Positions 39,060 through 48,600 of a stretch of 64,000 nt of DNA are shown in pieces. The notes under the pieces were generated by a model, which saw nothing but the letters and a program-made list of their open reading frames with translations, was not told the DNA's origin and did no database searches. Every line of letters starts with the position of its first letter. Position 1 is the first letter of the stretch. This DNA comes from Buttiauxella selenatireducens (lineage in GTDB: Bacteria > Pseudomonadota > Gammaproteobacteria > Enterobacterales > Enterobacteriaceae): NCBI RefSeq assembly GCF_031432975.1, contig NZ_CP133838.1, positions 1,054,001 through 1,118,000 of the forward strand. The letters are read 5' to 3'. The translations under genes and the position numbers were made by a program.

Positions 39060-40418
39060 TTACACGAAAGCATCAGAATGATTTGTGCCTAAGTCATTGG
39101 GATCTTGATCTAAACTCGTTCTTATCGATACGATAATTTCTAAAGTGAAGCCCCCATTGTTACTTACAAAATCTTCTCTCGTAATCAGTACGTTATGGCA
39201 GTCCTTTTGAATTGAAACAGGAAGTTTGTTAAACAATTTATTAATGTCAAAGCTACTCATTCCGACTGACTTTGACAGCAATTCAATCGTCAAATTATTA
39301 ATAGTCTTTTTCGATATTTCGGATACTGGTGTTTGATTAATATGAATTCGTAATTTTAATTTGTTAACTAAATGCTCATTTCCATATGTATAATAAGTAA
39401 TATTATCTTGAAGGAAATTATCATCACCAATCTCAACCATTTTACTGCAAGATAACCATGTGTCATAACTGAAGTGATAGTCATTGGTTTTATATCCCTT
39501 GTTGGCAAGGAATTCTTTTGCTAAGAATGGTGACCATCCATATTTATGAGGTATTGTTGGTGGGTTGGATTCAAGTTTTTTTCTTAATTTAACATTTCTA
39601 ATGTAGGCTTTAAGTTCTACTTTTGTCTTTACTCTATCGGTGTGTACGTTTCTTACCCAGCGATTTAAACCATCAAGATCAGTTCTAAAGGAGTAGATGG
39701 CTAAATTTCTGGCGTACTTAAAAATGCTGTCATCATCGAAATATATTTTTAAACTAACTAGTTTTCTTTCATAGGCCTGATACAAGTAAAGGATGTAAAT
39801 GAATGGCATGAAGGAAAACGATAGTAAAATCGGTGTTAAAAGCTCTGTGAGATTTGTCCAAGAAAAAGTGTCTTTCATTGATATAATTGAAAGGTATAAA
39901 GAATGTGTAAAGTAAAATATCACTACAGTGGCTAATATTATATTTATTGTTACGCTGATTTGTTTTGTTTCTGTTTTCATTCCGCCTACGACGGAAAGTA
40001 GACTTAAGAATGTAATAATAGGAAACATTATAAATTCTACTGTAAATGAGAAGCTATGCAGTTCTAGGATGAATGTTAGCAGAGTGCTTATTCCGATTGT
40101 TTCTTTTAGTTGAGATTTGAAAAAATATTTACTATTTTCAATTTTATTAACTTCAAATATTGTTACGAAGGCATATGTAACCATCCAAACTAAAGTTGTC
40201 TTCAAATTACTTGATGACCATAGCCCAATCTCATAAAACAAAGCAACACAAGCTGTCACCCAAATAACTGCGAGGCCTAATACTGTTAGTATCAGCCGGT
40301 GTTTGAAAAACTTAATAAGTTGAAAGAAAGAATCTCTAATGTCTTTTTTGACGTTAAGTGTAATAACTATGAAAACCATCCATATAATGAACGCGTACTC
40401 TCTGCCATTAATATCCAT
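39060..40418 (-). CDS. unrecognised membrane protein, island cargo
   Basis: A 452-residue protein I do not recognise. The first 225 residues hold about six hydrophobic helices; the rest is soluble, basic and rich in Lys/Asn, with a segment of regular polar character (YRKTND-like, residues 290-430). It is AT-rich like the rest of the island. A terminator separates it from herA, so it is a separate unit with its own promoter in 40419-40647. The ribosome site is weak. Membrane proteins with large cytoplasmic tails occur in anti-phage islands, but no function can be assigned. Confidence 0.8.
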   Translation of the reverse strand: MDINGREYAFIIWMVFIVITLNVKKDIRDSFFQLIKFFKHRLILTVLGLAVIWVTACVALFYEIGLWSSSNLKTTLVWMVTYAFVTIFEVNKIENSKYFFKSQLKETIGISTLLTFILELHSFSFTVEFIMFPIITFLSLLSVVGGMKTETKQISVTINIILATVVIFYFTHSLYLSIISMKDTFSWTNLTELLTPILLSFSFMPFIYILYLYQAYERKLVSLKIYFDDDSIFKYARNLAIYSFRTDLDGLNRWVRNVHTDRVKTKVELKAYIRNVKLRKKLESNPPTIPHKYGWSPFLAKEFLANKGYKTNDYHFSYDTWLSCSKMVEIGDDNFLQDNITYYTYGNEHLVNKLKLRIHINQTPVSEISKKTINNLTIELLSKSVGMSSFDINKLFNKLPVSIQKDCHNVLITREDFVSNNGGFTLEIIVSIRTSLDQDPNDLGTNHSDAFV

Positions 40419-40647
40419 TTATAAATACCATTATTAATTTATAAAAATAATGCTTGGAATCTGCAAGATTCTATCTTGAAATTTGGAAGTAAGGGAATGC
40501 AACTTGAGGTTGTACAAAAAAACTTTTTTTCCGTTTAACTACTCACTTTGTTCACCTTGATATTTTATCATTTAAAATCATTATGATAGGTGGTGATTAA
40601 AGGGTGAGGAGTGAAGAGTCCATTGTTCATCTTTACCTCCTGAATGT

Positions 40648-40671
40648 GAAAAAACCGGCTTGCGCCGGTTT
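40648..40671 (-). terminator. terminator downstream of herA
   Basis: ACCGGC-gcaa-GCCGGT followed by TTTTTT on the minus strand, about 65 bases after the herA stop. It ends the sir2-herA unit. Confidence 0.85.
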
Positions 40672-40737
40672 ATGAGGTTACATCGCGAGTGTGTCATCGC
40701 ACTTTGGTAGCCAGTCTCTAGTGTAAGAGGTTTATAC

Positions 40738-42513
40738 CTACCAAAATGTATCAAGATCAATTGTATCGCTTTCTGGCGCTAACTCAGATGGTAGGCGTTG
40801 AACTTGAATGATCATTGGTGTGTGAAATGCAGTTCCTGAGACAACACAAGCACCTGATGGCAAGATCGGTACTAACGCGCGTGATGAATTATCAAGATTG
40901 CTTATAGAGTTTTTAAGTAAGAAAAGATCATTTTCATTAACTAAGCGATGTAGGAAATAATTATGGATTTGGGATATTAACGTAGGTGATATATCAGCGG
41001 GGCGCTGACTTGCAATTGTAACAAAATAGCCGAATTTCCTTCCTTCTTTGATTATCTCTTCAAACAACTCAAGTCGATAGTCTTTCCAAGTTTCTGATTC
41101 GCGATTTGAGGTTTCCGAAAGAATGTTATGGGCTTCATCAATGATAAGGTGAAAGCTGTTCTGCGCAGTATCTTTTCTTTTGTGCTCAAGAAAAGAACAT
41201 TTGGCAATTAGCATTGGTATTGTTTTTTTTGTTTCTTGATTGCAGTTTTTTAAAGATATAAATAATAATGGTTTAGGTTCTAGTGCTACATCATCAATAA
41301 TCTCAATTACTTTTTCAAGCGAGTTGGTTGATGAATTCATTTTGTTTATTAAAGGACTGATGTGTTCATATTGCACATAGTTTCTAGAAACCGACATGAT
41401 TAGTTGGAGGGTCGCTCTAACAATTATTTGATCAAAAGCTGATAACTTAGAAATGTCAATATCACTACTTACAAGATGGGGTAGATGAGCTAAATACTCT
41501 TCCGGTGTATTGAAATATGAATTGTTTCTATAATATTTATTGTTGTCTCCCCTTGAGTACCAACTAAATTCAGATAGCTCGGCATTAATTTCCTTTGTCT
41601 TTTCTGGGTTGATAATGCTTATTATAGAGCGTAATACACTTATGGTTTCTCTATGTTGGTTTTGACCAAACATGATGTTTAATGTGTTATGGAAGTAATC
41701 ATCAAGCTCATCACCATGCTTGTGTCTATTCCTTGCCAATATATTAAGAAATGGTTTTTGAGTTTTTTCTGTGGCGGAGAAAAGAACTGAAAGTAATTCA
41801 GAATCCCAGAACTCAGATTTTTTAATCTTTAGCTTGTCATTGCCATCTTTTTTTTGTGTATCAAGTTCAAGATATATACTTTTGCTTTCAAATTGATTGT
41901 GGATAGGTTTGTATTCACCATTAAAATCAATAAAAACAAAAGTGGATTTTTTGAATATATTGTCACCGTTGCTGGAGAAAAGCTCACTGTAAATCTTAGC
42001 TAATGAATTCGATTTTCCACTGCCAGTGTTTCCAAATATTCCTATGTGAGAATTAAATATACCATTAACTGGTATGTGAACTGGGATGTCTTCTAATAAA
42101 GATGTTCCTATTAATATTTTCTTTGAGTCAACTTTGCCTTCGAATGTATATATTGCTGATATTGATTCGTCAGATATTAAGTGTAATTAATCTTGAATCA
42201 TTGGTAGGTATTTTATTCCAGAGTGGAACTTGTTATTTAAAATATACCCAATGATTTTTATGTCTATAAATCTATCAAATTTTTCATAGTTAGGCTTCGA
42301 ATCATCGAAGTTTTTTTTCTCTAATATTTCTTCCCCTTCTATCTTGCCTATAATGTCATGATACCCTTTTCTAATTACGATGAATTCATTAATGGCAACT
42401 CCCCTGTACAAACAGCCATCATGTATGTATGTAGTTTGATAGAGGTTTGGATGCACGATTGCACGCACAGAAGTACCTCTAACTGCTGTAACATATCCGA
42501 TTATAAACTGCAT
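40738..42513 (-). pseudogene. HerA-type ATPase gene interrupted by an in-frame TAA
   Basis: One continuous frame of 591 sense and stop codons is broken only by TAA at 42189-42187 (codon 109). The first part (108 residues, MQFIIGYVTAVRG ... YLPMIQD) looks like the HAS-barrel domain. The second has Walker A GIFGNTGSGKSNS, FVFIDFNGEY, Walker B HLIIDEAHNIL, TIASQRPADIS and HNYFLHRLV, all typical of HerA. The second part has no ATG, GTG or TTG until 41739, which lies after the P-loop, so neither product should be active. A single base change would restore it. GAGGG precedes the start, which overlaps sir2 by 13 bases. Confidence 0.88.
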
Positions 42514-43652
42514 ACTAATCCCTCAGTAGAATCTTTGCCAATAGTTGGAAAGATGCAATTAATAAACCTGTCAATATTAATCACGTTTTCGCTATCGTCA
42601 TTATCAGGATGGATGAATATAATTTTTTTATTACTTACTAATTTTTTTATTTCTGCTTTGTCATCTTTTTTATAGCAAAAGATATATACTATTAATGATG
42701 GGTTGCTTAGAGAGCGAGAAATTATTTCTCGAATATGTTCGTCTTTAAAAGAGAATCCAAAGCATACAAGTACGGTTTGTGGTTTTTCTAGTTCATAACT
42801 TAAAAGTCTTAGTGATTGGTAATAATGCTGTTGAAATACAGTCTCTTCAAATTTAGCTTTTGTTGGATTTACAATAGCTAGTTTGTTATATTCTTCACGG
42901 AAGTTTTGAAGGGCTGATTCATCTTCACTTGAAAGGCTTAAAATTTCCTCTGCTGTATATTTTGATGAGTGTTCTTCAATATTATTAACTGTTTCTTTTA
43001 TGTCGTTTGTGGTTATTTCTAGCTCTAAACCATTAGGGTAGTCGCTTGGGTAGTTGACTTCTATTTTATCTTCGCTGATTTTTTTCCATGAGACTGAACC
43101 ATGCATTTTAATGAGGTTGATTGTAGGTATTTCAAATTTATACAAATCATTGGTTCCCTGATGCCACGTAGATGTGTGGAAGTTACTGATTTGAAGATAG
43201 CGCTTGCTAAGACCTCTTGCCCCATCATTGAAAATAAAGTTTGCCGACTTACGTAGCAATCTGTCAGATGCTTTTTCGAAAAAAAGATCGTAATTTGTAG
43301 TGAATATATTTGCGCGTCGAATCTGATTCGCGCCTTTTCTATTTATCAGGCTTACGATGTTTTCTATTAATTCTTCATAAGAGGTTAATGTCTCCCTGCG
43401 TTTTTTTCGTGATAGTGAACCTAGAGGCACAAGGCAAAAACTTTTCCTTAGAATATTTTTATAATATTGGTGATAAACGTAGTTTAGTATCTCAGAGTAA
43501 TCACTATCAGTGAGTATATCTTCATATGTTTTATCATCATTAATCCTAAGAGTAGGTATGTATGAGGCTGAAGCTCCTGACCCAATAAGGAAATTGATGT
43601 TTTTATCAAGCAAATCAGATGCTTTGAATGCTTTGAATAGTTCGTTTGCCAT
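42501..43652 (-). CDS. SIR2-domain NADase of a SIR2-HerA defence pair
   Basis: A 383-residue protein with the SIR2 fold: NFLIGSGASASYIPTL near residue 19, IFTTNYDLFF near 116, the catalytic histidine in LIKMHGSVSW near 185, and VCFGFSFKDEHI near 300. SIR2-HerA pairs are known anti-phage systems in which SIR2 consumes NAD upon infection in complex with HerA. Here SIR2 looks intact, but its HerA partner is interrupted. GGAG stands 9 bases before the ATG. It starts 15 bases after the reconstructed integrase end. Confidence 0.9.
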   Translation of the reverse strand: MANELFKAFKASDLLDKNINFLIGSGASASYIPTLRINDDKTYEDILTDSDYSEILNYVYHQYYKNILRKSFCLVPLGSLSRKKRRETLTSYEELIENIVSLINRKGANQIRRANIFTTNYDLFFEKASDRLLRKSANFIFNDGARGLSKRYLQISNFHTSTWHQGTNDLYKFEIPTINLIKMHGSVSWKKISEDKIEVNYPSDYPNGLELEITTNDIKETVNNIEEHSSKYTAEEILSLSSEDESALQNFREEYNKLAIVNPTKAKFEETVFQQHYYQSLRLLSYELEKPQTVLVCFGFSFKDEHIREIISRSLSNPSLIVYIFCYKKDDKAEIKKLVSNKKIIFIHPDNDDSENVINIDRFINCIFPTIGKDSTEGLVCSL

Positions 43653-43666
43653 GTGAGTCTAGCTCC

Positions 43667-44498
43667 TTATTTATTAGCGTTATTCACAAATATTCCCCAC
43701 CAAGAGTTAAATATTTTATTTTTTTTCAAAATAGGTTGATCGATTATAAGTTCGGCGTACTTCGTTTTTATCACTATGTGTTAAAGCTGCCTCAATAACA
43801 TCTGAACTTAGACCCGTTTCATTCATTGCAGTGCTGGCGATAGAGCGTAATCCATGTGCAACTAACTTAGCACCAAAACCGATTCGTTTTAAAGCAACGT
43901 TAGCCGTCTGGCTGTTCATTGCTTGCTTTGGATCATTTCTGCTTGGAAATACATGTTCCCGGTGAGCGCTGATAGGTTTCATTATCTCCAGAATATCTAA
44001 TGCCTGAAGAGATAAAGGAACAATGTGCTCACGTTTGCCTTTCATCCGTTCTGCTGGAATAGTCCACTGCATGGTATCGAGATCGATTTCTTCCCATCTA
44101 GTACCGGAAGCCTCCGCAGGGTGCACAAGTGTTAGGAGCTGCCATTCAATCAAACAACGAGTCGAAACAGACAGATTAGACATAACCAGAGAACGCATTA
44201 GCTTTGGCAGTTCTTTTGGTCGCAGGGTTGGCATGTTTTGCTTTTTAGGCCTCTCAAAAGCCATACCAACACCGGATGCTGGGTTTAAATCAATCAAACC
44301 GGTGTTAACTGCATAAATCATAATTTCGTTTATGCGTTGTACCAGACGGCGAACTGTCTCCAGTGCTCCACGTGCTTTGATAGGTTCAAGTGCTTCAACT
44401 AACGTTCTGGCTTTGATTTCCTGAACAGGGATCTCCCCAATGGCTGGGAACACGTCTTTATCCAGAGAACGCCAAATATCTTTCGCATAATCCCATTC
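43667..44498 (-). pseudogene. P4-type tyrosine integrase, degraded
   Basis: It aligns with CP4-57 IntA (which also uses ssrA) from WDYAKDIWRSLDKDVFPAIG to the C-terminus. The N-terminal 150-180 residues are missing. In the first catalytic motif, VRPAEA reads VHPAEA, so Arg is replaced by His. The end stops early after YFEKK in a run of A; removing one A restores a family-like tail KNKIFNSWWGIF to 43667. The H/R box AHGLRSIAST and the tyrosine region TYNRS remain. It is almost surely inactive, so the island is fixed in place. Confidence 0.88.
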
Positions 44499-44551
44499 TC
44501 ACTGGGTTCCACAGAATCTTCTCGGATAGTTACGGACAAACCCCCAGACAC

Positions 44552-44586
44552 AAAAAAGCCCGCATAACTTTCGCTATGCGGGCTTT
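44552..44586 (-). terminator. ssrA terminator, proximal copy
   Basis: GAAAGCCCGCATAG ... TATGCGGGCTTTTTT on the minus strand, about 45 bases past the tmRNA end. It now serves ssrA. Confidence 0.9.
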
Positions 44587-44623
44587 CGACTTCATCATGT
44601 GGCTCTGGTAACCACTGACGGAG

Positions 44624-44644
44624 AATTTTGGTGGAGCTGGGGGG
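44624..44644. other. attachment-site repeat, ssrA copy
   Basis: These 21 bp overlap the last 16 bases of ssrA (its CCA end is at 44629) and are repeated at 38947-38967. They mark the proximal boundary of the island. Confidence 0.88.
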
Positions 44645-44992
44645 AGTTGAACCCCCGTCCGAAATTACTACGCCGTCGGTACTACATGCTTAGTCGTATC
44701 TTTACATTCGCCGGTTAGCTGCGGATAGACACGCCACTAACAAACTATCCTGATTAGTTTTAGTGCTTCAACCCCAGGCAAGGTTTACACACGATCTCTT
44801 TTGGGTTTGACTTCTCTTGATCCCCGTCTTAAGAGCGGAAGCTAGGGAGAGAAGGCTCTAAGCAGGGTATTAAGCTGCTAGTGCGTAGTTTTCGTCGTTT
44901 GCGACTATTTTTTTGCGGCTTTTTACGAGGCAAACCGCCCCTCGGCATGCACCTTGGGTTTCGCGAATCCCGTCGAATCCAGAATCAGCCCC
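44629..44992 (-). ncRNA. ssrA: tmRNA (transfer-messenger RNA)
   Basis: A 364-base tmRNA, from GGGGCTGATTCTGGATTCGA at its 5' end to AGCTCCACCA at its 3' end. The tag frame encodes ANDENYALAA followed by two stop codons (45 bases around 44880). It rescues stalled ribosomes together with SmpB. Here it is separated from smpB by the 13.6-kb bap locus, the position of SPI-9 in Salmonella. Its 3' end serves as the integration site of the island at 38947-44644. Confidence 0.98.
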
Positions 44993-45637
44993 ACAAGTGT
45001 TGAATGAAGTATAACAGAACCTGATGCTGACGCGCCAGTCCATATCTCTGATGCTTTTGTATGAGTGCTCAAAGCCGTGCGGCACGAAGGAGTGAGTTGC
45101 ACAATGATTGTACATAAAACAATCTGTTGCCACGAACATAACCCACATTTAATTAAGGGATATTTGTGGTGCCTTTAATAACCCTGGTTAAATAAAGGTT
45201 TCCGCGTGCGTGACTATAAATGAAAAATTTAATTTAGGGCGAATGAAGAGGACCATCAATTTTTAATTTTCATTTGTTATTTTTTATATTTCACGATGTA
45301 AGTTGCACAATACTAAATGTTCGCCTACGCCATATATTATTCCTGCCTCATGTAAAACCAACGCCTACCTTGTCAAATTACTCTTATTTGTTGTTCTACA
45401 TTGCTGAAAGGCAAAATGTTGTTTATACATTTTTTATTAAGAAAGTTTTCTCCAATGCATTTGTTTTGTGAAATTCAAATAAAAACAATGCATTACTTGG
45501 TTTTGTTGTTCTGGTTCACGTTTTTATACACAGCAGTTTTTCTGGGCGATTTATTACCCGGAATGAATTGAGATACTTCACATTTTTATTAAACGCATAA
45601 TGAACTAAAACTGCGATTCTGTGCGAGGAAAAGAGCA
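44993..45637. promoter_or_regulatory. divergent intergenic region between ssrA and bapA
   Basis: It has 645 AT-rich bases with no gene. A TATACT at 45013-45008 on the minus strand is a plausible ssrA -10 box, some 8 bases before the start of a precursor. The bapA promoter must lie to the right, but no clear hexamers were found. Confidence 0.45.
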
Positions 45638-48600
45638 ATGGCGACGCAAAATAATCTTCCCGGCTCCGTCCGTATTACTGGATTCGATAATGGTGAGTTG
45701 ATCAGTCAATTCTCTGGTGGTAGCGACCGTGTCGTGAACCTCACTAAACCCAGTATTGTGCGGGTGCAAGCCTCCCCGGAAAGCGTTAATTATTATGAGC
45801 GTCAGGGTGATGACCTGATTGTCCATATGAAAGATGGCAGTACCGTTCGTTACCAGCACTTTTTTACTCTGGATGCCAACGGGCACCACAGTGAATTGTA
45901 TTTTGATGATCAAACCGGAAGCCATCACGCATTATTCCCATTTGCCAATGAGGCTGGCCCTGCAACGGCTCAAACTGTTGTGCCGACTTATGCCGACAGC
46001 GCTGTCGTCGCCGCGGCAAGTGAAGAGGGCAGTAATAATGCCTTGCTGTGGATTGGCGCTGGGCTGTTAGCTGCGGGCGGCATCGCCCTTGCCGCAGGTG
46101 GTGGTGGCGGCGGAGGTGGAGGCGGCGGAAGTGACAATAACAATGGCGGTGGCGGCCAGGGCGGAAATGTCGGCAATGCCAATGGGGACAGCAACAACGG
46201 GGGCAACAACAACGGGAGTAACAGCGGTGGAAATGATCCCGCCGCGCAACCGCAGGTGTCCACGTTAACGATTAATCCTTTTGCGGGCGACAATGTTGTC
46301 AGTGCGGTAGAAACTCTTGAGAGCCAGATTGTTAGCGGCAACACGCAGGCATTTAATGCCGGTCGCACAATCAGTATCACAATAGAGGGCCAGACCTGGA
46401 CCGGGACTGTTAACAGCGACGGGTCATGGAATATTAGTATTCCAGCCGGCACGTTGCAGCAACTTGCCGCCGGTACGCATACCCTTACCGTTACGCTGGT
46501 TGATGTAAACGGTGTCACCCTGACGCAGACCCAAGATTTCACGGTGGATCTCACCGTTCCCGCGCCGACCATTGATACCCCATTTGGCGACGGTTTTTTA
46601 AACCTGGCCGAGCAAGGGCAGGACCAAATTATTACCGGTAAAACCGGGATCACCGGGCCGGGCCAGGGCGTTGTGCTGGAATTTAATGGCCAGTCTTACA
46701 CCGCGACGGTGGATGAAAACGGGAATTGGCAGGTCACGATACCCGCAAGTGCGCTGCAGGCGGTGCCGGATGGTGTTGCCCAGATGACCGTCAGCGTAGT
46801 GGATGCCAATGGAAATGTAGCCGAACAAAGTATCGATGTTACGGTCGATACCGTCGCTCCTGCGTTGGCGATCACTGACATTGGTAATAACGGCGTCATT
46901 GATGGATTGATGATAAATAGCGGTCAGGATCAGATTGTTCGCGGCACGTCAGATGCGAAAGAAGCGGGCGATAAGGTCACGGTGACTTTCAACGGTAAAA
47001 CGTATGACACCACGGTTGACCAGAATGGGAATTGGCAGGTCAATATTCCGGCGGCAGATCTAGCCGGCAAAGAAGGGAACAACACCGTTAGCGCGGTGAT
47101 TACCGATCCCGCAGGAAATACCGCCGCAGCCAGTAAAGATTTCTCGCTTACAACCGCCGTTATCACCCTCAATAATTTTGCTGGCGACAACGTGCTGGAT
47201 GGCGCAGAAATGCAAATCAACCAGATACTCAGCGGCACAACTGAAAATATTCCGGTTGGGACGACCGTCGTTATCAATTTTGCGGGAACAACCTATAACG
47301 TTTTGGTGGAAACGGGGGGCGTCTGGCATTTAGATCTCACGCCTGCGCAATTAGCCTTAGCGGATGGCTCATATACCATTTCCGTCACCGTTCCTGGCTA
47401 TGTTAATACTGCCGTTAGCGAAAGTTTCACGGTAAATACCACGCAACCTGCTATTGCGATTGAGATTATCTCTACCGACGATGTTCTGAACGCCAGTGAA
47501 ATCCAGCAGCCGATTACCATCAGCGGCGTCACCACGCTTTTGGGCGCAGCCATTACCGTCACATTCAATAATAAAACTTACGTGTTAGTTGCAGATGGAG
47601 CGGGGAGATGGAGTGCGCAAATCCCTGCGGAAGATTTAGCTGGCCTGAAAGATGGCCCGTTTGATGTGCAGGCTCAGGCAACGCTTGGCGGTCAAACAGC
47701 TAACGTGTCTCACACGTTTGTGGTCGATACCACCGCGCCGGTTGTCACTATTGATGCGGTCACGCCTGACAATATCGTTAACGCAACTGAAGCCGGTGCG
47801 GCACTGACCATCACCGGTAAGGTCACGCCACTTGATGTGAATTTTGCTCACCAGGTCACGGTGACCATTAACGGTAAAACTTTCACGGGTAACGTCAATA
47901 GCGACGGAACATGGAGCGTCCAGGCCGATGCGAATGTGCTCAACGGCGTGCAGGATGGCGATGTCACTATCAAGGCTTCGGTTAATGATGCGGCGGGAAA
48001 TACGGGTAATGCCGACCATTTATTAACGCTGGACACCACACCGCCAGCGCTAACTATCGATACCGGCTTCTTGCAAGACGGCAAACTCAATTTTAATGAA
48101 TCACAAGCTGACCAGATATTGAGTGGCCAGACCGAAGCAGGGGCGAAGGTGTCGCTGGTCATTAATGGCAAAACGCTTCAGACGCTCGCCGATGATAGCG
48201 GCCACTGGTCGTTGACGTTGTCATCTGGCGACTTAAAAACCCTGAAGCAAGGGGCGAACTCGCTTGAGTTAACGGCCACAGATGTGGCGGGAAACAACAC
48301 TGACGGCTCCGTTTCGATTGATGTCAAAACCACCGGGCTGCCGACTCTGACGCTCGACACGCTCTTTGGCGATGGCGCGGTTAACTCATTCGAGGCTCTT
48401 GATGGCGGGAAGATAACGGGAACCGCACTCAACCTGCCGACGGGGACGGAAGTCACGGTGGTGATTGGCTCCCCGCCTAAGCAAGTTACCGTATCCGGCA
48501 CGGTGGATGGCACCGGGCACTGGAGCGCCACGGTGCCGCCAAATGACATGAAGATATTGTCTGACGGGCAGTGCAACGTGACCGTCACGGCTTCAGATTC

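Noticed and set aside
40738-41739. A separate 333-residue protein starting from TTG at 41739
   Set aside because: It would start after the P-loop of HerA, and the frame is open upstream to the TAA at 42187; it is the tail of one interrupted gene.
44870-45148. 92-codon frame ending ANDENYALAA
   Set aside because: Only the last residues are real, being the tmRNA tag; the rest reads through the tmRNA 5' part and its promoter.
45274-45471. 65-codon frame upstream of bapA
   Set aside because: Very AT-rich promoter region with no ribosome site; looks like chance.
46080-46130. CRISPR-like or simple-sequence repeat in the Gly-rich part of bapA
   Set aside because: The codons for glycine vary (GGT, GGC, GGA), so this is a protein-level poly-Gly linker, not a DNA repeat array.
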